Source of the DNA: an uncultured Actinomycetes bacterium
GTDB lineage: Bacteria; Actinomycetota; Acidimicrobiia; Acidimicrobiales; RAAP-2
Assembly (NCBI GenBank): GCA_903860745.1
Contig: CAIORQ010000105.1
Coordinates: 39,283 to 103,282 of the forward strand
Length of the DNA: 64,000 nt
Direction: 5' to 3'
Each line of letters opens with the position of its first letter. Within the stretch, counting starts at the first letter, position 1. This document shows positions 46,303 through 56,459 of this stretch, one piece after another. The notes beneath the pieces were generated by a model. That model saw only the letters and a list, made by a program, of their open reading frames with translations. It did not search any database and had not been told where the DNA came from. The position numbers and the translations under genes are program-made.

Positions 46303-47735
46303 GTCGCGTCCTGGTCACCGGAGCCACCGGCTACGTCGGTGGTCGACTCGTCCCACGACTGATCGAGGAGGGCCACCAGGTGCGCTGCCTCGTGCGCACG
46401 CCCGCCAAGCTCGCCGCCGCGCCCTGGCGCGAGGAGGTCGAGGTCGTCGCCGGCAGCGTGGACGGACCCCTGGCGGAGGCGATGCGCGACGTCGACGTCG
46501 CGGTGTACCTCGTGCACGGCATCGGCGACGGGGACGACTGGGCGGCCAAGGAGTCACGCGACGCCCGCCACTTCCGCGAAGCGGCCGAGGCCGCCGGGGT
46601 GGGGCGCATCGTCTACCTCGGCGGCATGGGCGCCGACGGGCGGGCCCTGAGCGAGCACCTGACCAGCCGCCACGACGTCGGGCGCGAACTGGCGGCCGGC
46701 ACGGTGCCGGTGACCGAGCTGCGCGCCGCCGTCATCATCGGATCGGGTTCGGCGAGCTTCGAGATGCTGCGCTACCTCGTCGAGGTCCTGCCGGTCATGG
46801 TCACGCCCAAGTGGGTGACGACCAAGTCCCAGCCGATCGCCATCTCCGACGTCCTCAACTACCTCGTGACCTGCATCAGCTCGCCCGAGCCCTTCACCGG
46901 CGTCTTCGAGATCGGCGGACCCGACGTGGTCAGTTACGCCGAGATGATGGACCTCTACGCCGCCGAGGCCGGACTCAGCCCACGACGCCTGATCCCCGTC
47001 CCCTTCTTGACCCCGCGCCTGTCGAGCCACTGGGTGGGCCTAGTGACCCCGGTGCCCGCCTCGCTCGCGCGGCCCCTGGTCGACAGCCTGGTCAACGAGG
47101 TGGTGGTTCGCGACACCCGCACCCTGGAGATGCTCGGGGCGCCCGAGCGCAGTCTGCGCGAAGCGATCTCCCTCGCCCTGGGGCGCACGAGCCGCCACGA
47201 CGTCCCCACGTCCTTCACCGACGCGGACCTGCAACCCTTCCGCGCCTACGCCACCGACCCGAGCTGGGCCGGCGGCACCGAGCTCGTCGACGAGCGTCAG
47301 CGGCGGAGCCGCGCCAGCGCCCACGACGTCTTCGCCGCGCTGTGCGCGGTGGGGGGCGAGACCGGGTGGTACTCGGGCGAATGGCTCTGGCGCCTGCGCG
47401 GACTGGTCGACCAGGTCTGGGGCGGGCCCGGTCTGCGGCGGGGACGGCGCCACCCCAGCGAGCTGCGCGTGGGTGACTACGTCGACTTCTGGAGGGTGGA
47501 CGAACTGGTGGAGGACCAGTTCGTGCGCCTGCACGCCGAGATGCGCCTGCCCGGCGAGGCCTGGCTGGAGTGGCGCATCACCACGGCCGCCGACGGCACC
47601 CACCTCGTCCAACGGGCGCGCTTCAAGCCGCGCGGCCTGCTGGGACGCCTCTACTGGTACGCGGTGGCACCCTTCCACGGCCTGGTGTTCCCCGGGCTGC
47701 TGCGCGGCATCGTCGCCGACGCCGAGGCGCGCTGA
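46299..47735 (+). CDS. SDR-type NAD(P)-binding protein fused to a DUF2867 domain
   Basis: 478 residues. The N-terminal 300 are an atypical extended SDR / NmrA-like domain: RVLVTGATGYVGGRLVPRL (cofactor loop), then VDVAVYLVHG and GRIVYLGGMGAD, and the family segment EIGGPDVVSYAEMMDLYA. The C-terminal 150 residues are DUF2867 (WYSGEWLWRLRGLVDQVWGG, GDYVDFWRVD, then LRLHAEMRLPGEAWLEW-like strands). The combination is widespread in actinobacteria, with unknown substrate. It converges with ilvC; the stops are 1 bp apart. Confidence 0.88.
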   Translation: MSRVLVTGATGYVGGRLVPRLIEEGHQVRCLVRTPAKLAAAPWREEVEVVAGSVDGPLAEAMRDVDVAVYLVHGIGDGDDWAAKESRDARHFREAAEAAGVGRIVYLGGMGADGRALSEHLTSRHDVGRELAAGTVPVTELRAAVIIGSGSASFEMLRYLVEVLPVMVTPKWVTTKSQPIAISDVLNYLVTCISSPEPFTGVFEIGGPDVVSYAEMMDLYAAEAGLSPRRLIPVPFLTPRLSSHWVGLVTPVPASLARPLVDSLVNEVVVRDTRTLEMLGAPERSLREAISLALGRTSRHDVPTSFTDADLQPFRAYATDPSWAGGTELVDERQRRSRASAHDVFAALCAVGGETGWYSGEWLWRLRGLVDQVWGGPGLRRGRRHPSELRVGDYVDFWRVDELVEDQFVRLHAEMRLPGEAWLEWRITTAADGTHLVQRARFKPRGLLGRLYWYAVAPFHGLVFPGLLRGIVADAEAR

Positions 47736-47736
47736 G

Positions 47737-49339
<1,603 letters not shown>

Positions 49340-49343
<4 letters not shown>

Positions 49344-51052
49344 TTGGACTCTCTCTGCTGGGGGTGGACCATGATGTCGTCGTTGCTCGCGCCCGCGGCG
49401 ACCATGGGGAAGACCTTCTCCGAGGAGTCGGTGCGGAAATCGATGACCACGGGCACGTCGTTGATGGCGTTGGCTGCGGCGATGGCGGCGTGCATCTCGG
49501 TGACGGTCGTCGCGCGAAGGCCGACGCAGCCCATCGCCTCGGCCCACTTGACGTAGTCGGGGAGGTCGGGCGAGAGGTAGACCTCGGAGTAGCGCTCGTC
49601 GTAGAACATCTCCTGCCACTGGCGCACCATCCCGAGGTAGGCGTTGTTGAGGATGGCGACCTTGATGGGGATGCCCTCGGAGCGAGCGGTGACCAGCTCC
49701 TGGGCGGTCATCTGGAAGCAGCCGTCGCCGTCGATGCACCAGACGGTCCGGTCGGGTCGGCCGGCCTTGGCGCCGATGGCGGCGGGCACGCCGAACCCCA
49801 TGGTGCCCGCACCACCGGAGTTCACCCAGGTGCCGGGCTCCTCGAACCTCCAGAACTGGGAGGTCCACATCTGGTGCTGACCGACACCCGAGGCCACGAT
49901 GGTGCCCGGCGCGGCGGCGGCCGCGATGGACTCGATGACGAACTGCGGGCGCAGCGGACCCTCCTCGGAGGGCGCGTCGTAGACCAGGGGGTAGGTCTCG
50001 CGCCAGCCGTCGACCTCCTTCCACCACACCTCGAGGCTCTGGGGGCTCGCCCCGGCGGCGTCCCACGCGGTGAGGACGTCGGCCACGTTCGAGCGGATCG
50101 CGACGTCGGCGCGGCGCACCTTGTTGAACTCGGCCTTGTCGATGTCGACGTGGATGACCTTGGCCTTGGGGGCGAAGGCCGGGATCTTGCCGGTGACGCG
50201 GTCGTCGAAGCGCGCGCCCAGCGAGATCAGGAGGTCCGAACGCTGGATGGCGATCACCGCCGCGTAGGCGCCGTGCATGCCCGGCATACCCAGGTGCTGG
50301 GGGTGAGAGTCGGGAAAGGCGCCCCGGGCCATCAGGGTCGTCACCACCGGCATGCCGGTGCGCTCGGCGAAGGCCAGCAACTGGGCCGAGGCGTGGGACT
50401 TGAGGGTGCCACCGCCCACGTAGAGCACCGGACGCTCACTCGCCTCGATGAGCTCGATCGCCTGGGCGACCGCCGCGTCGTCGAGGTCGACCACCGGGTG
50501 GTATCCCGGCAGGTCCAGCTCCTCGATGCTCTCGGGGTACCACCACTCCATGGTGGACTGGGCGATGTCCTTGGGCACGTCGACCAGGACCGGACCGGGA
50601 CGTCCGGTGGTGGCGATGTGGAAGGCCGCCGCCACCGCGCGCGGGATCTCGTGGGCGCTCTTGACGAGGAAGTTGTGCTTGGTGATCCCCATGGTGATGC
50701 CGGTGATGTCGCACTCCTGGAAGGCGTCGGTGCCGATCGCCGCCGAGGAGACCTGGCCGGTGATGACCACCAGGGGCGTCGAGTCCATGTGGGCGTTGCC
50801 GATGGGGGTCACGATGTTCGTGGCACCGGGTCCCGAGGTCACCATCGCCACGCCGGGGCGGCCGGTGGCCAGGGCGTAGCCCTCGGCCATGTGGCCGGCG
50901 CCCTGCTCGTGGCGCACCAGTACGTGGCGGATGCTCGAGTCGATCAGGGGGTCGTAGACCGGGAGGATGGCGCCGCCGGGCAGGCCGAAGATGATCTCGA
51001 CCCCTTCCATCTCCAGGCTCTTGATGAGGGCTTGCGCTCCGGTGAGTTGCAC
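49340..51052 (-). CDS. ilvB: Acetolactate synthase large subunit IlvB
   Basis: ThDP/FAD enzyme condensing pyruvate with pyruvate or 2-ketobutyrate, entry to Val/Leu/Ile. 570 residues from GTG 51052 (AAAGGAAGAGC before it; the track starts 22 codons upstream, inside the attenuator). Catalytic Glu in [37 protein letters not shown] region [11 protein letters not shown] and [12 protein letters not shown]; ThDP motif [14 protein letters not shown] then [15 protein letters not shown]. First gene of ilvB-ilvH-ilvC. Confidence 0.97.
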
Positions 51053-51073
51053 GCTCTTCCTTTGATCTCGGAT

Positions 51074-51103
51074 AAACAAAAAGGCCTCCCATTCTGGGAG
51101 GCC
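51074..51103 (-). terminator. Intrinsic terminator in the ilvB leader (attenuator)
   Basis: On the minus strand GGCCTCCCA-GAA-TGGGAGGCC followed by TTTTTG: a perfect 9-bp stem and U-run between the leader ORF and ilvB. CCGGTA near the leader's end can pair with TACCGG just before this stem and extend into its AGGC, a plausible antiterminator. Confidence 0.9.
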
Positions 51104-51125
51104 TCCGGTATACGACAATGCGTGA

Positions 51126-51179
51126 CTACCGGCGCCAGGCGCCTACCACTACCTCGAGAACGCAGTCGCGAAATGTCAC
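51126..51179 (-). CDS. ilvB leader peptide [17 protein letters not shown]
   Basis: A 17-residue ORF (GTG start, TAG stop) between the ilvB promoter and the terminator: [17 protein letters not shown]. Five of the residues from 7 to 12 are Val or Leu (V-L-E-V-V-V). The GTG lies at the predicted transcription start, so it is leaderless. The arrangement parallels the known ilvBNC leader of Corynebacterium, which also has a Val run. Shortage of charged tRNA-Val or tRNA-Leu should stall the ribosome and allow read-through into ilvB-ilvH-ilvC. Confidence 0.87.
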   Translation of the reverse strand: MTFRDCVLEVVVGAWRR

Positions 51180-51185
51180 GGTCCA

Positions 51186-51214
51186 AATATAGCCATACCG
51201 GCGGTGACGCACAA
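51186..51214 (-). promoter_or_regulatory. ilvB promoter TTGTGC-17-TATATT
   Basis: On the minus strand, -35 TTGTGC at 51209-51214 and -10 TATATT at 51186-51191, spacing 17 bp. The -10 ends 6 nt before the leader GTG. It touches the terminator hairpin of the upstream secreted-protein gene. Confidence 0.8.
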
Positions 51215-51215
51215 A

Positions 51216-51238
51216 CCCGGCGCCGGCACGACGCCGGG
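51216..51238 (-). terminator. Hairpin CCCGGCG...CGCCGGG after the FG-GAP protein gene
   Basis: A 7-bp GC stem with a 9-nt loop and TTTG after it on the minus strand, 31 bp beyond the FG-GAP gene stop and just before the ilvB -35. A short U-tract makes it a moderate terminator. Confidence 0.5.
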
Positions 51239-51269
51239 CCCGTCAACGTCCGGGTCCTCGCCTCGGAGA

Positions 51270-54089
51270 TCACTCGGTGAACACGAAGTCCTTCGCCATC
51301 GAGGTCGCGGCGCGGTAGAGCGCGCTGGCTCCACGGTGGGCTCGCACCACGCAGGTCGTCGCCGCCGAGGCGCGCAAGGTGGAACCATGGAGCGCGCACT
51401 GCGTGCCGCTCACGGTGAAGGTGGTCCTCCCGCTCCCCGCTCCCCCACTGGTCACGAGCTTGACCGCGTGAGTCGTCGTGGTCAACTTCGTGTTGGCGAT
51501 GCGCAAGGTCGGCTGCGTCGCCAACGCGAAGCTGAAGGCGACGGGCTTGGAGGTCACCGACAGGTACGCCGTGGTCGCGGCCTCGGTGGCGCGGACGATG
51601 CACGAGGTCGCTCTGGTGACGGAGAGGACGGACCTCTTCACCACGCAGCCGCGGCCGAGCGCCCGGTAGCTCACCGCACCGGTCCCCGAGCCACCGCTGC
51701 TCACCAGGGCCAGCTTCGCGGTGTCGGGGGAGCGGTGGGTGGCGTTCGCCACCCTCAGGGGCTTCGCCATCACGGCGGTGAAGCCCACCGCGACCCGCAA
51801 GGTGACCGCGGGCGCGACGCTCGCCGAGCCATCCTGTTCGAGGTCGATCTCGCAGCGGCCGCCACTCGAGGCGCTCACGTCTCCACTCGACGTGACCCGA
51901 CAATCGGCGGCCGTCGAGCCGGGCACGCTCACGCCGTAGTCGACGGGCAGGCCCGAACTCGAGGTGGCCGCCACCGAGATGAAGGTCGACCAGGGTTGGG
52001 GCTCCTGGGCCGCGGGCGGGTTGATGGCCTGGGAAGTCGCCTCGTCGTAGAACTGGGCCGTCCCGCCGCCCACGTCACCGTTCGTCGTCGAACCCACCGT
52101 GGCGCCGACCAGGGCCTCGGCTCCGGCGAGCGCCACCGAGACCCCGAAGTACGACAGCGAGTTGGCCGTGGGGTTGGTGAGCGGCGACGTGCGCTGCCAC
52201 GAGGTCGTTCGGTTGTAGGCGTAGACCGATCCCGACTCGTTCGTGGAACCGACCGAACCGACGAGGGCGTTGGTGCCCGAGAGGGCCACCGACGACCCGA
52301 AACCGTCGTCGGCCCCCGTCGCAGGGTCGCCCAGCGTCGCCGTGACGACCCATCCGCTCGACTCGAGGGACCAGACGTAGGCCACGCCGCCGCCGTCGCC
52401 GCTGGCCCCCACCAGCGCGTCGGAACCCGAGAGGGCCACCGCATCGGCGAAGTCGTCGTTCGCGTTGTCGGCCGGGTCGTTCGCACTGGTCCCGGAGGCC
52501 CACAGCGCCCCGTTGAACTGGTAGAAGTGGACCGCGCCCCCCGCGGGCGTGCCGTCCTCACCGACCACCGCGTTGATCCCGTCGATGGCCACCGCGTCAC
52601 CGAAGTGGTACCCGGCGGCGCCGGCGGCGTCGTTGACCTTCGTGACGAAGGACCAGAGGCTCGTGCCCAAGCGGTAGAAGAAGGCCAGGCCCGTGCCCCC
52701 GCCGCTGCCGTCAGCGCCGATGACGGCGTTGTCGCCCGACAGCGCGACCGCCGAACCGAAGAGGTCGCCGGCCGTCAGGTTCGCGTCCGTCACGGGCGTG
52801 CTCGGGGACCAGCTGCCGTTGCGCCACTGGTAGAAGTAGGCGGCGCCCTCGTTGGCGTCCGCCCCCGGCGCGCCCACCAGCGCCCAGTCCCCGGAGATGG
52901 CGACCGACTGTCCGAAGAAGTCGTCGTTGGTGGCGTTGGGGTCGCTCTCGAATTCGATGGACTGCCACTGGCCGAGCTCGCGCTTGAAGAAGAAGACCTG
53001 CCCCTGGCCGAGCGGGCTCGGATACCCCGGTTCGCCCACGATGGCGCTGTCACCCGATATGAACACCGAGAGCCCCTCGCGGTCGAAACCCTTGGTCCCC
53101 GAGGCGCTCGCCCCGGCCAGCCACGTTCCCGAGGCGAGGTCCACGGTGTAGGCCACGCCCGCGGAGGTGCCCGCCGGTGACGTGCCCACCAGGGCCTCGT
53201 CCCCCGAGAGCGCGATGGCCGATCCGAAGTAGTCCTTCGCGGCGCCGGGGTCGTGGATGACCACGGCTGGGCTCTGGGTCGAGTTGTCGACGTCGAGGTC
53301 GTAGACGTAGACCGCGCCCTGGCCGGCGTCGATCCCGTCGGCGGCCACCAGGATCTTGGAATCCGACACCGCGACCCGGTACCCGAAGTCGGCGTCGGCC
53401 GCTGCGTCGGGATAATTGAGCACCTGGACGATGGACCAACCGTTGGCGCCGAAGTCGAGGACGTAGGCACCCCCCCTCTTGTTGGCCGAGGCGTTGACGC
53501 CGATCACCGCGGTGCCCCCCGAGATGGCCACCGCCCCGCCGTAGCCGTCACCGGCGGCACCGGGGTCGGCCGGCGACACCAACTGGGTCCACCCCGACGC
53601 GCCCAACTCGTAGAAGTACGCGGCGCCGGTGCCCAGGTCGTCGGCGTCCGCCCCGATCACCGCGTTGGTGCCCGAGAGGGCGAGCGACGAGCCGAACTCG
53701 TCGAGGTTGGTCGCGCCAGGATCGTTGAATTCCCCGTCCTGGGTCCAGCCCCCGCCCCTGAACTGGTAAAAGTAGGCCGCTCCTTGGTCCGAGGTGGTGC
53801 CCCAGGCGCCGATCACCGCGTTGTCCCCCGAGATCGCGACCGCGGCGCCGAAGTCGTCCGACGACACGCCCACCGTGTCGATCTCCTCCTGGGACCGTTG
53901 CCAGCCACTCGCACCCAACTGGTAGAAGTACGCCACGCCGCCCACCGGGGCGCCGGGAGCACCGATCAGCGCCATGCCCCCCGAGATCGCCACGGATTGT
54001 CCGAAGTCGTCGACCGACGAGTGCCCGGGGTCGCTGACGGTCTGCACGAGGCTCCACCCGCTCGCTCCGAGCTGGTAGAAGTAGACCAC
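51270..54089 (-). CDS. Secreted FG-GAP repeat (tandem beta-propeller) protein, main open part
   Basis: 939 residues as given in the track, but it lacks its own signal and first blade, which lie upstream in another frame. Thirteen FG-GAP-type repeats of about 55 residues are here (DDFGQSVAISGGMALIGAPG, FGSSLALSGTNAVIGADA, FFGQSVAISGDWALVGAPG), and the fragment upstream gives a fourteenth: enough for two seven-bladed propellers. Asp-rich loops suggest calcium binding. The last 200 residues are an Ig-like region and two Cys-pair modules (GGSGTGAVSYRALGRGC; GGAGSGRTTFTVSGTQC) like those of the secreted protein near 22 kb. Probably a surface adhesin. Confidence 0.82.
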   Translation of the reverse strand: MVYFYQLGASGWSLVQTVSDPGHSSVDDFGQSVAISGGMALIGAPGAPVGGVAYFYQLGASGWQRSQEEIDTVGVSSDDFGAAVAISGDNAVIGAWGTTSDQGAAYFYQFRGGGWTQDGEFNDPGATNLDEFGSSLALSGTNAVIGADADDLGTGAAYFYELGASGWTQLVSPADPGAAGDGYGGAVAISGGTAVIGVNASANKRGGAYVLDFGANGWSIVQVLNYPDAAADADFGYRVAVSDSKILVAADGIDAGQGAVYVYDLDVDNSTQSPAVVIHDPGAAKDYFGSAIALSGDEALVGTSPAGTSAGVAYTVDLASGTWLAGASASGTKGFDREGLSVFISGDSAIVGEPGYPSPLGQGQVFFFKRELGQWQSIEFESDPNATNDDFFGQSVAISGDWALVGAPGADANEGAAYFYQWRNGSWSPSTPVTDANLTAGDLFGSAVALSGDNAVIGADGSGGGTGLAFFYRLGTSLWSFVTKVNDAAGAAGYHFGDAVAIDGINAVVGEDGTPAGGAVHFYQFNGALWASGTSANDPADNANDDFADAVALSGSDALVGASGDGGGVAYVWSLESSGWVVTATLGDPATGADDGFGSSVALSGTNALVGSVGSTNESGSVYAYNRTTSWQRTSPLTNPTANSLSYFGVSVALAGAEALVGATVGSTTNGDVGGGTAQFYDEATSQAINPPAAQEPQPWSTFISVAATSSSGLPVDYGVSVPGSTAADCRVTSSGDVSASSGGRCEIDLEQDGSASVAPAVTLRVAVGFTAVMAKPLRVANATHRSPDTAKLALVSSGGSGTGAVSYRALGRGCVVKRSVLSVTRATSCIVRATEAATTAYLSVTSKPVAFSFALATQPTLRIANTKLTTTTHAVKLVTSGGAGSGRTTFTVSGTQCALHGSTLRASAATTCVVRAHRGASALYRAATSMAKDFVFTE

Positions 54090-54445
54090 TCCCGCCCCCC
54101 TGGCGCCGCCACGATGGCGTCGCGGCCCGAGACGGCGACCGAGCCACCGAAGTCGTCACCGCTGAGGGTGCCCGGGTCCTTCAGGGTGGAACTCACGAGG
54201 GAGGCGCCGGTGAGGTGAGGCCGCCGCAGGCCCGGCGTGCGCATGATCGCGGCCTGGAGTCCCGTGGGCGCCTGGGCGAAGGTCATCGACGACGCGCCCG
54301 ACGCCGCCTTGGACGACGCGCCCGCGACCCCGGCGGGGGCGAGCGTACCCGAACCCACGCCGCTCAGCGCTGCCGTGATCGCCACCGCGCCCAAGGGACG
54401 CAGATACCGCCCGTGCCGGTGTCGCCGCGTACCCCTGGTCACCAC
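54090..54445 (-). pseudogene. Signal peptide and first FG-GAP repeat, out of frame with the rest
   Basis: From GTG 54445 the frame encodes a signal peptide (RYLRPLGAVAITAALSGVGS, then G/A-rich) and one FG-GAP repeat (LSGDDFGGSVAVSGRDAIVAAPGG). It then runs through six G (C6 at 54095-54100 on the plus strand) into nonsense (REWSTSTSSERAG). Adding one G gives APGGAGVVYFYQLGASGW, continuous with the 939-aa frame and 1,058 residues in all. So the two parts are one gene with a 1-bp deletion, a slippage site, or an assembly error. Confidence 0.8.
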
Positions 54446-54573
54446 GGAACTGCTCGGGCCCGTCGTCCGGTCGCCTCCCCAAATGCTGGCGACATTAGTA
54501 CGGCGACCGGGGAGAACACGTTCATCGCGCCAAAGACTGCTTCAGGATTGGGCCGGCGAGACCGGGGGACTCG

Positions 54574-56385
54574 CTAGTCCGAGGCCATGCCCCCGCCCGC
54601 CAGGGCCGGTCGAGCACTCGCGCGCATGCGCCGCAGCACGCGGTGGGTCACGTCGACGGCGTCGGGGTGCTGGCCACCGTTGGCCCGGGATCGCTCCTGC
54701 CACGTCGCGGCGCGCGCCGCCAAGATCGCCGGGTCGCGGAACTCGACGCAGTCGAGCCGGTCGGCGTTGACGTCGACGACGATGGTGTCGCCGTCCTCGA
54801 CGAGGGCGATGGGACCGCCCAGCAACGCCTCGGGCGCCACGTGGCCGATGACCAGGCCCACCGAGCCGCCCGAGAATCGCGCGTCGGTCATGAGCGCGAT
54901 GGTGATGCCGCGCTGGCGGCAGATGGTGGTGATCTTGGAGGTGGGATCGAGCATCTCGGGCATGCCGGGCGCCCCGCGGGGGCCCTCGTAGCGGATGACC
55001 ACCATGTCGTTGTCCGCGAACTCGTCCGCGCGCTCGTCGAGCGCGGCGATCAGGTCGTGCTCGCCGTTGAAGACCCGCGCGGTGCCGGTGAAGACGCCCT
55101 CGACGATGCCGCTCTCCACCCCGGCCAGCTTCAAGATGGCCCCGCCCTCGGGGGCGAGGTTGCCGCTCAGCAGTCGCAGGCCTCCGGTGGGCTTGAAGGG
55201 CCGGGCACAGGAGAAGATGACCTCGTGGTCCGCGGGCGGCGGCACCAGGCGGGCGACCTGCTCGGCCAGGGTCTCACCCGTGCAGGTGATGGTGGCGCCG
55301 TCGAGGTAGCCCGCGGCGAGCAGCTCCGCCACCACCGCAGGCAGCCCGCCCGACGCCTCGACGTCGACCATCGAATAGGCGCCGAAGGGCCGCATGTTGA
55401 CGATGACCGGCAGGCGCCGCGACAGCTCGTTGAACTCCTGCTGGCTCATCACCTCGTCCCACAGGTCGATCCCCGCGGCCCGGGCGATCTCCACGCTGTG
55501 CAGCATCACGTTGGTCGAGCCACCCATGGCGATCGCCACCGTGAGCGCGTTGCGCAACGCGGCGGGCGTCACGATGTCGCGAGGGCGGATGCCCCGCGCG
55601 GTCATGGTCACGAGGCAGTCGACGAGCTCGGCGGGGAACTGCTCGAGGCGACGCGGGTCGTCCGAGGGGGGCGCCACCATGTGCAGGGGCTCGAGTCCCA
55701 GCACGCCGAAGAAGGTCTGCATGGTGTTGTAGGTGAACATGCCCCCGCAGCTGCCCTGGCCGGGGCAGGCGTGCAGGGTGATCTCCTCGCGCAGCTCCTC
55801 GTCGGGGCTCGAGGCCACCTGGAAGGCGTCCACGAGGTCGATGCGCTCGCCGGTCCTCGAATGGCGTCCGGGCTTGATCGAGCCGTCCGAGAGCACCACC
55901 GAGGGCACGTTCTGTTCGACCATGGCCGCCACCGTCCCCACCGGGGGCTTGTCACAGGCGACGACGGCCACGAGCCCCGCGACCTGGTTGGCGGCCACGT
56001 GCACCGAGACCGCGTCGTTGACCAGCTCGCGTCCGATGAGCGAGAAGCGCATCTGCGGCGTGCCGTTGAGTTGTCCGTCCGACACCCCCACGGTGAAGGT
56101 CGGTGCGATGAGACGGATCGCCAGGGCGTCGCGCGCGATGCGCGCCGACATGGCCGCCTGGACCGCCGCCACCTTCTCCGAGACGCCCAGGTAGCACTGG
56201 CTGTCGCCGAGGTTGCCCACCACGGCCCAGACGGGGTCGTGGATCTTGGTGACGTCCTCGCCGAGGAATCGGGCGGTGCCCACGCGCTGGACGTCGCGAC
56301 CCGGGTTCGAGGACTTGATGTCGGCGAAATGGCGCCCGGTGGCGCTCGCGGGGTCGGTCGTGGAGTGGCGGGGGTCGGCGGACAT
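54574..56385 (-). CDS. ilvD: Dihydroxy-acid dehydratase, IlvD/Edd family (divergent form)
   Basis: Fe-S dehydratase of the third step of Val/Ile synthesis, 603 residues from ATG 56385 (the track adds 27 codons; TAGAAT lies 7 nt before this ATG). Family blocks: GDSQCYLG, VVACDKPPVGTV and CPGQGSCGGMFTYNTMQ (three Cys positions), AMGGSTNVMLH, FNGEHDLIAAL, RYEGPRGAPGMPEMLDPTS, LMTDARFSGGSVGLVIGHVAPEA. ACDKPPVG and the loop SDGQLNGTPQ differ from the NCDKITPG / SDGMSYSL of standard IlvD, so a sugar-acid dehydratase role is possible. The neighbouring ilv genes favour DHAD. Confidence 0.85.
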   Translation of the reverse strand: MSADPRHSTTDPASATGRHFADIKSSNPGRDVQRVGTARFLGEDVTKIHDPVWAVVGNLGDSQCYLGVSEKVAAVQAAMSARIARDALAIRLIAPTFTVGVSDGQLNGTPQMRFSLIGRELVNDAVSVHVAANQVAGLVAVVACDKPPVGTVAAMVEQNVPSVVLSDGSIKPGRHSRTGERIDLVDAFQVASSPDEELREEITLHACPGQGSCGGMFTYNTMQTFFGVLGLEPLHMVAPPSDDPRRLEQFPAELVDCLVTMTARGIRPRDIVTPAALRNALTVAIAMGGSTNVMLHSVEIARAAGIDLWDEVMSQQEFNELSRRLPVIVNMRPFGAYSMVDVEASGGLPAVVAELLAAGYLDGATITCTGETLAEQVARLVPPPADHEVIFSCARPFKPTGGLRLLSGNLAPEGGAILKLAGVESGIVEGVFTGTARVFNGEHDLIAALDERADEFADNDMVVIRYEGPRGAPGMPEMLDPTSKITTICRQRGITIALMTDARFSGGSVGLVIGHVAPEALLGGPIALVEDGDTIVVDVNADRLDCVEFRDPAILAARAATWQERSRANGGQHPDAVDVTHRVLRRMRASARPALAGGGMASD

Positions 56386-56392
56386 GACGTGA

Positions 56393-56398
56393 ATTCTA
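56393..56398 (-). promoter_or_regulatory. -10 element (TAGAAT) of ilvD
   Basis: TAGAAT on the minus strand, 7 nt before the ilvD ATG. No leader peptide or terminator is present, so ilvD is not under the ilvB-type attenuation. Confidence 0.55.
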
Positions 56399-56447
56399 GA
56401 CAGGGCGACCTGGTCGGCCCGTGGCCCCGGGCGGTGACGCCCGTCGG

Positions 56448-56453
56448 TAGGCT
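56448..56453 (+). promoter_or_regulatory. -10 element (TAGGCT) of the hydroxyacid dehydrogenase gene
   Basis: TAGGCT 6 nt before GTG 56460; divergent from the ilvD promoter with about 50 bp between the two -10 hexamers. Confidence 0.55.
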
Positions 56454-56459
56454 CGCACT

